A DNA stretch of 64,000 nucleotides from Puccinellia tenuiflora (lineage: Eukaryota > Streptophyta > Magnoliopsida > Poales > Poaceae). Below, one piece after another: positions 57,789-64,000 of this stretch. Position 1 is the first letter of the stretch; each line of letters opens with the position of its first letter. Below the pieces are notes generated by a model. That model was given only the letters and a program-made list of their open reading frames with translations. It was not told where the DNA came from and did no database searches. The translations under genes and the position numbers were made by a program. Location of the stretch: assembly GCA_012064385.1 (NCBI GenBank), contig QRDG01000533.1, forward strand, positions 773,651 to 837,650. Reading direction: 5' to 3'.

Positions 57789-59237
57789 CGAAATAGGCTT
57801 TCGCCCCGCTATATTAATATAGCAACCACCCGGTACAACTTTTGAAACCACTGCTGGGGCAAACAGCACAACCAAGCCCAAAAGAAAAGAAAGAGAAAAA
57901 AGAAGAGAAAACAATGCCGACAGCGGCGGATCAACGAAAAAAAGGCGACTCGCAACCGTTGCGTCCTCCGAAGAATTCCCACCACGAGCCTAGCACTCCG
58001 AATCGCCGCGTACCAAGCAACACCTTCAAGAAGGAAAGCGACGATGACGACGCTGCTGCCCGAACTGGTCCTAGGGTTTCCCCCGGTACGCTACAGGTAG
58101 TGGGGAAGAGGTACACCCGACGCCCTTCAGGAAGGATCGGCGACACTCGCGAGCGTCACCGCGTCGGTGTCAAGATGACAGGGATTTCTCCCGACCCCCA
58201 AAAAACCACATCTCCGGACAATCCGTAGTGCTCCACCCATCTTGCCACCCGTCAACATACGCCACCACGGAAGTGAAGTCACCAACATCGTATCACCATG
58301 GCAAGCACTGCACGGCCGACCGAACTGAAGAGACCCCACCGTAGACAAGGAGTAGCAGTACCACATCCACGCGGGAGGGAACAGCCTCCACCGCCTACAG
58401 GTAGTGCGGTAGCCGACCGGACGCAGCAAGCAGGAACACACCAGGCTACCATTGGAGCCGAAGGGTGGCAGCAGCACAGCCACCTGGAGGGCATCCTCCA
58501 CCGCCGTCGGCGGGTGCCGACCGGACGCGGCAGCAGAGACACACCAGGCCCGGCCGGGCCCTGGCTGGGCCCGTGAAGTCTCCGCCGCCACGCTGCTGCA
58601 CGTAGGCCACCACTGCCGCTACCCGTGGTTCAGCACCAAAGGCCCGGCCGGACCCAGATGGGTCCGCGAAGTTCCCGCCGCCACGCTGCAGCAGGGGTGG
58701 CATCGTCGCCGCTACTCCCATCACAGGCTTCGTTCTTCAGTCCAACCGAGTAGCAGGGTCGAGCCTGTCCGCCCTGACCTAGATCGGGCCCAAAGGGCCC
58801 AGATCTGGGCCTGCAGGGCTCTGGCCGACTCAGCCCTGGCCACCCGCGCCACCAACGGCGGCGCCGCCACCGCGCTCACCACCCGGCCGTCAAGCCGGAA
58901 CCGCCGCCGCCTGAAAGCACCGCCCGACGCCGCGCCACCCCGCGTGAGGAGGACACCGAGGGGGGAAAAGCAGGGTGCCGCCGCCGGCGCCGCCCGGGAC
59001 AAGCCCGACGACGCACGCCGACGACGGCGGAGGAGAAGGGAAGAGGGAGGAGCTCTAGGGAGGGGGACCGGCGGCGCGGCTAGTCGCCCGCGCGGGGGGC
59101 GACCAGCCGCGAGAGGAGGGGAGGAGGAGGGGGAGGAAGGGAGGGAGGGGAGGAAGGGGCCGGCGGTGGCTAGAGGAGGAGGGGGAGGATGGGGAGGTAG
59201 GCGGCCGGCGGCGGCCTCGCGGAACCCTAGCCTCGCC
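57789..59237 (-). mobile_element. GC-rich non-LTR retroposon without A-tail
   Basis: Flanked by a perfect 15-bp duplication ACTATTTTTATACCT (57774-57788 and 59238-59252), the mark of target-primed retroposition. On the minus strand it starts GGCGAGGCTAGGGTTCC, is GC-rich with imperfect internal repeats (about 58350-58720, phrases like CCGCCGCCACGCTGC and CCGGACGC), and ends in GGGGCGAAAGCCTATTTCG. That end holds a perfect GGC-GAAA-GCC stem-loop (57796-57805), next to a 16-bp palindrome (57808-57823), and no poly-A. Long frames on both strands are low-complexity Pro/Arg/Ala, and I do not accept them as proteins. Likely a non-autonomous partner of a LINE. Confidence 0.75.
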
Positions 59238-59252
59238 ACTATTTTTATACCT

Positions 59253-59892
59253 AAGATTTGCTTTCAAATGTGATTGGTTTTGTCTTTTGTGGGGTGCACT
59301 TAGCAATTGTAGTGCATGCCAGGAACCGGAGCCTCAATATGTCTATTGCCAAATTTGACACATATGGGCATATGATATTGGTGTTTTTTTAGATTCTTAT
59401 GAAATTGGTGCTAAACTATAAATTTTATGACAGCATAGGTGTTGCTAAGTTTATATAGATTGGGCCCCGCTGCACTTTAAATATCCTTACAAGAACACTG
59501 TCTTGTCTATCTCGTATGATTATATATTTCCTGCATGGGTAGATGAAAGAAATTTTTATTGCTTTGCCAAGATTTGGCATTAGGACAACAATAATGGGAA
59601 CTAGTTCTAAAAGCCAAAAGACTAATTTGGAACTAACATTTGGCACACATTGTGGCCGCTCTTAGCGTCCTGATCAAGTGGTAAAGAACGTGCACGGGAG
59701 CTAGTGTGCAAACATCGGCGCTTATGATTCCCGCATATAATTGGTCTTTTTAACACATTTGGAATTTCTTCAACATTTTTTTGAATAACATTACAAATGG
59801 CATGATTTAATATTTTAGAAACTTTCATGTTGATACCGTATATGAAGTTTGGTTGGACTCCACAGATTGAGCGCATACATGACAGTTTTAGT
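59253..59892. other. unassigned AT-rich spacer
   Basis: No gene. Around 59655-59740 a stretch resembles degenerate tRNA-like polymerase III boxes (AGTGGTAAAGAAC and GATTCCCGC). This is too weak to call. Confidence 0.4.
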
Positions 59893-60048
59893 CAGTGGCG
59901 GAGCCGGCATACAAGGGTTGGGTGCAAATGAACCCATTAATGTTTACCAAATCCTTCATTAAAGTAGTCCTGCCAAGAATTTTTAGTGAAAATTATACCA
60001 TAAGCATAGAGCTGAACCCAATGATATTGTGCTCTATATTCGCCACTG
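59893..60048. mobile_element. hAT-type MITE, 156 bp
   Basis: The left end is CAGTGGCGGAGCC and the right end CGCCACTG. The perfect 8-bp duplication GTTTTAGT is at 59885-59892 and 60049-60056. The 8-bp target duplication and CAGTGGCG ends fit the hAT superfamily. It encodes nothing and would depend on a hAT transposase elsewhere. Confidence 0.9.
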
Positions 60049-60056
60049 GTTTTAGT

Positions 60057-63000
60057 TGCTATATAACAGTAGATGCTTAAGCACATTTGCAAAGGCGCTA
60101 ACTTACTATATCTGTTTCCTGCGGCGTGGCCCATGGAATCCTATAGGCAAGGAAATAATAATCAAGGCGAACAAATACCTGAAATCGCGAATGGGATGCC
60201 TTTAATTTCTATCAGTTGATTACACATATATGGCAGGCCAATATTCTGACAAGATACGGTGCAAAGAGAATGTCAGTATTAATTTGCCAGTAAAGCATTA
60301 CTAACTTATTATCGCTCTTTGTTATTTAGCTGTCTGCAACTCATGATGCACAGGCCAGAACGATTTTTCTTTTCCATAGTAACAGAAAAATCATCGACCT
60401 TGTCGAAAGACTAAGACGACATACTACCTTTGCAACATAGACTTAGGAGCGTATGCATGCACGCACATGAGCCAGAATCAGAAACGTATGCATGACACTT
60501 TTGTAGTATTCCAAAAGTCACTGATTATTCCCCCTCCCATGCCTTTTGATTGAAAGGAACAGAGGCCAAAGAGATGAGGCTGATCCAGATCATTGTTGTT
60601 GCGTGACGAATACAATATACATATACGCACCTGCCGATAATGGTGGTCCAGCTGGGTTTTTTATGGAAAACATGGACGAATAGCACGTTTGTAACACGTG
60701 AAAGCTTCTTTGTTTCAATGCAATTTCATACCAATTTTGGAGGTTTATTAAAATTTTACGTAGGACTTACTTTGTAAGATTGAAAACCATACGATATTTT
60801 CCTATGATCATTTTGCATGCTATTCTGAACGAAATTTTCATTTCGAGCTCGAAGAATTTTCCCTTTGTTCTATGGCATGCATCTAATTCTTAAGTAAAGT
60901 TAATGTGTTGCAACTTCTATTGAATCTTCATGTCTATTCTGTTCTTGTAATTCAATATTTCATAAAGCATAATCATACTTTTTTTACTATTCCCACGTAT
61001 TAGGAATTTAGGATCATGTGAACCATCGACGCCTTTCAAACTATTTCCTATTGAGTTCTTGTGCTCTAGACGAGGCAAAATGCTGGATAGAAAATTAACT
61101 CTCAATGGAAATGGCACTCTCTACACTTACATAAATTTCAACTTTTGACCCCAGCTCCAGCTAAGAAATTCAAGCAAATTAGAATAGAATTTCTGAAGCT
61201 CATGTCCAATTTTCCTCTCTATCAAAAAAATGTCCAATTTTCCTAAGCAGCTGATAATTGGAAGGTATATATGACTACTGATCAGGTTGAAAAAAAAATA
61301 CGGTTACTGATAGATAGGCACATTTAGCATCTCATTTTGTACTCGCAAGTGGCAGCAAGTGAATATATATCTCAGGTGTTGGCAATATTCCTAACTTTTA
61401 TTGTTCGTTTCTGAAGTATGGTAAAGTTTCCGGTGGACAGACATATCAGACTACCAGTACCAAAGGGGTCATGTTGTACAGTACCCATGATATTCTAGAT
61501 CTGCCTTTAGGTCAAATGTCTTGTCTACAAATATAGCTCCCACCCAAGCAGAATAATCTCCATGCAGAATGAAGGAGCTACGAAGAAGAATTGACATTCA
61601 TCTTATGAGGAATCATGAATGAGTTAGTTAAGCTTAGATGCCAAGAAATAGTCAAACAAATGTCAGGCAATTAAAATTCATTATTGTAATAATAACTCGA
61701 CCAGTATATACCTAGTAAAAGTTATTTTGATTCAAAAGCAGGAATCCAAGAAGTAATGAGAGTATAGAAGGAAGTAATACTGAAAATAAAATTGATTTCA
61801 CCAAACTAGTTTGATAGTATTATTTTAATTGAAACACAGAAGCAAAATTATGAGTGATGTCCTCATGTAGTGGTTAAAAACCATTAACAATGGCTATTAG
61901 TGGCAGGCCTAGAATTTATTTTGAAAGATGTGCCTACTCATACAAAAACAAAATGGGCTGGGATTTTCTAATGCTGATTCTTATTAGGCTAAACTGCTCC
62001 CAAATATTTTCTAGAAAATGGTTGGGTGTAGTCTTGAGACAACACTCACCACGTCGTCACTACTAACTAGCACCTTGAGCATCCACAAACATGCAAGGCC
62101 CAGCGCAAATCTTTAAGGGCAAGGAAGCACATCCCATGAACTTTACCCAAAAAATGCATAATAAGCAAAACAATGAGGGCCCAAATGAAGGTTCTGCTAG
62201 CAATAGTTACTCTCTAGGATAAACTCCCAAAACATTCTTTATATATTTAAAACAACAATTGATAGTCAATCGACTAAACACTTATTTGCATAGATCAGGC
62301 AATACATAAATTGTGAGGCAGCTAGCATGATCACCTAGACGGTTCATAACCTTAACTTCAGATTTCAACATGCAATTAAGCAGAGAAAAAGAACATTTTT
62401 CAGGACCTAGATACTGGAGTGACTAATTAACCTCTTTTGGAAACACATAAAAACTAAACATATTGTCGGCTCACTAACCAATACCATTAACAGAGTTGCT
62501 AAACTGAAAATCAAGTAGTAGTAGTACACTTTGGTTTCTGTAGGGAGAATGCATTAGTACCGTGTAATTGCGAGGTATAGTTGAGAGGTGACATTATGCT
62601 TCTATTTATTTTTTACGGTTTGACAAATCGAAGTCGACTGAGTGTTGAGATTCGGGTGGAGCGAATAAGCAATAGATCAAACAGCTAGCACAATTATATC
62701 AAGAAAGGCAGAAGGAGAACAAGGTTTCCGTTCATTCCAAAGAAAGTTACTTCTCTACACTCAAATGATAAGGATGTAAAATGCCTATTTTTGGAGATGG
62801 TGAAAAAATCTAGACCTAATATACATAGTACAGGAAAATGTATATATATATATAGTATTTGTTTAAAAAAATGAGGACTCAAGCAAGATAACTCGGTGTA
62901 AGCTTTTTTCCTTTTATATATCGTAACTTGTTTGAGATTAGTAGAATTTCTTTAAGTGAGATTAGAGATTTGATTCTGTTTGCACACAACTACTCTAGGA

Positions 63001-64000
63001 AACTAAGGAACAAGACGAGGAGGGGAGGCAGCATGACTGAAGTACCTACACAACAATTAGCTCCAGATGGTAATAATATACAAACAATGAAGCCAATTAA
63101 AAGAATAATAACAAAATCCAGTTAACACGATTGAAAAATACAATGAAATTATAGAAACACCAGTATTGGAAAAAAAAGGGCTAAAATGTGAAATCACACC
63201 GTAGGGATCAAAATCTACTGAGTTAAAAACATATAGATAATGTGTGGGAGTCATAGAATTGGAACAGACTAAACGCTAATCACGCAAGAGACGAGCGCAC
63301 AGCTATATTTTTGCTCCCAATCATCTCATTCTCATCATTTGATCCTTCCAGTCATCTTTGCTGGATGTTGCTTCCAGCCACCCTTCATCCAGCATATGAT
63401 GACTAGAAGAAATATCCCTCCTTCTCCCACAAGCATGCATAGTATAGCAATTATTCAGACCAAATGCCCAAGCAATTAGTAGTACTGGCTAGAGCCTATA
63501 GCTAGGGTACTAGGGCTCAGCTTTTGAAGAAGAAAGATAAAGCAAAGGTGTGACACCTTATGGAAGAGCTAGATATAGGATTAGAAGCTAGTAGCTAGTT
63601 GTAGTATTGAGAGCAAAGGCAAATGCAACCTTAACTACTCCATAGAAGATCACACCGTCAGGAAACAGCATCATCACCACCGTTCATGCAAACCATAGAG
63701 AGAGAGAGACGCAAGGCATGCAAGCAACGAAACAACTAATCAACTGTCAGATTTCAATATTTAATCACTGATTGTTCCCTAGCTAGCTATTGCTCCAGCT
63801 TTATAACCTGACCTGACCTGACGTGATGAGGTAAAGAAAACCAGCACATCAATTTATGCATATGAATCAATGCGACGGATCATATCTAAGTATCGAACCC
63901 CGCAGCAGTAGCTAAGAATTTCAGAGCTAGTAATGACAAAGTGAACAAGAAGGGCATGGCGTCTAGCTAGATCGATCGCACGGTCGGCGAGGTATCCGTT
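60057..64000. other. 4 kb AT-rich DNA with no recognised gene
   Basis: I see no long frame, LTR, TIR pair or domain. Small items: a (TA)n run near 62838-62853, the phrase ATGTCCAATTTTCCT twice (about 61202 and 61230), GACCTGACCTGACCTGAC-like repeats near 63808-63823 and GA-rich runs near 63700. This could be low-copy sequence near a gene beyond the right edge. Confidence 0.4.

Noticed and set aside
58452..59273. 273-residue plus-strand protein in the retroposon
   Set aside because: The frame crosses the retroposon boundary at 59237, is low-complexity, and overlaps equally long frames on the other strand.
59655..59740. tRNA gene or tRNA-derived SINE
   Set aside because: There are only loose box A and box B similarities, no cloverleaf that I could draw, and no target duplication.
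1..64000. CRISPR arrays, bacterial operons, or a viral insertion
   Set aside because: The tandem repeats lack uniform spacers, gene structure is that of plant transposons with introns and LTRs, and no capsid or movement-protein sequence was seen.

Overview
This window is repeat-dense DNA from a large grass genome, most likely a member of the Triticeae (wheat, barley, Aegilops or a relative). The evidence is the repeat content: a Copia element with BARE/Angela/WIS-type LTR ends, a Cassandra element with 5S-like LTRs, Ty3/gypsy elements of the Tat and Athila types, plant L1-type LINEs and PIF/Harbinger-type inverted-repeat elements with TAA/TTA target duplications. I see no host gene that I can defend. 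Nearly everything that looks coding belongs to a transposable element.

Left part (1-22653): nested Tat-type gypsy elements. Element G1 contributes the end of its integrase (1-341), a five-exon gene on the opposite strand (930-4940) and a truncated LTR (5472-6659). A complete Cassandra element (5658-6387, 5-bp duplication ACTTG) sits inside that LTR. A second Tat-type element, G2, cuts the G1 LTR at 6660. It has a tRNA-Lys-type primer site, one gag-pol frame broken by four stop codons and no frameshift, two RNase H domains, a D,D35E integrase, a 3-copy tandem repeat and the 3' part of another spliced antisense gene. Its right side is scrambled: a 3.0-kb LTR-like unit (16892-19911), an unassigned repeat block, an inverted LTR of the G2 family (20362-21246), a 411-bp loop holding the window's single N, and a direct LTR (21744-22653) that shares no target duplication with the left LTR.

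Middle (22654-27761): AT-rich degenerate repeats, a GC-rich stretch that may be a Mutator-like element, and about 2.2 kb that I cannot assign.

Nested stack (27762-48510): an outer Harbinger-like element (C) contains two more (A and B). B carries a broken ORF of unknown function and was split by an Athila-type gypsy element (G3, 29373-46697). G3 lacks gag-pol but carries one unknown ORF. Its 5' LTR holds an antisense LTR of a related family, and its 3' LTR holds a young Copia element (38251-46661, duplication GAAGA) with near-identical LTRs but a ruined interior.

Right part (48514-64000): a TIR element with a TTA duplication (48590-49396), an old LINE fragment (+), a nearly complete LINE (-, about 50030-57310, 15-bp duplication), a GC-rich retroposon (57789-59237, 15-bp duplication), a 156-bp hAT MITE with a perfect 8-bp duplication (59893-60048), and about 4 kb of AT-rich DNA without recognisable features.

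Inferred order of events: outer DNA transposons first, then G3 into B, then the antisense LTR and the Copia element into G3's LTRs. Independently, Cassandra and G2 inserted into the G1 LTR.
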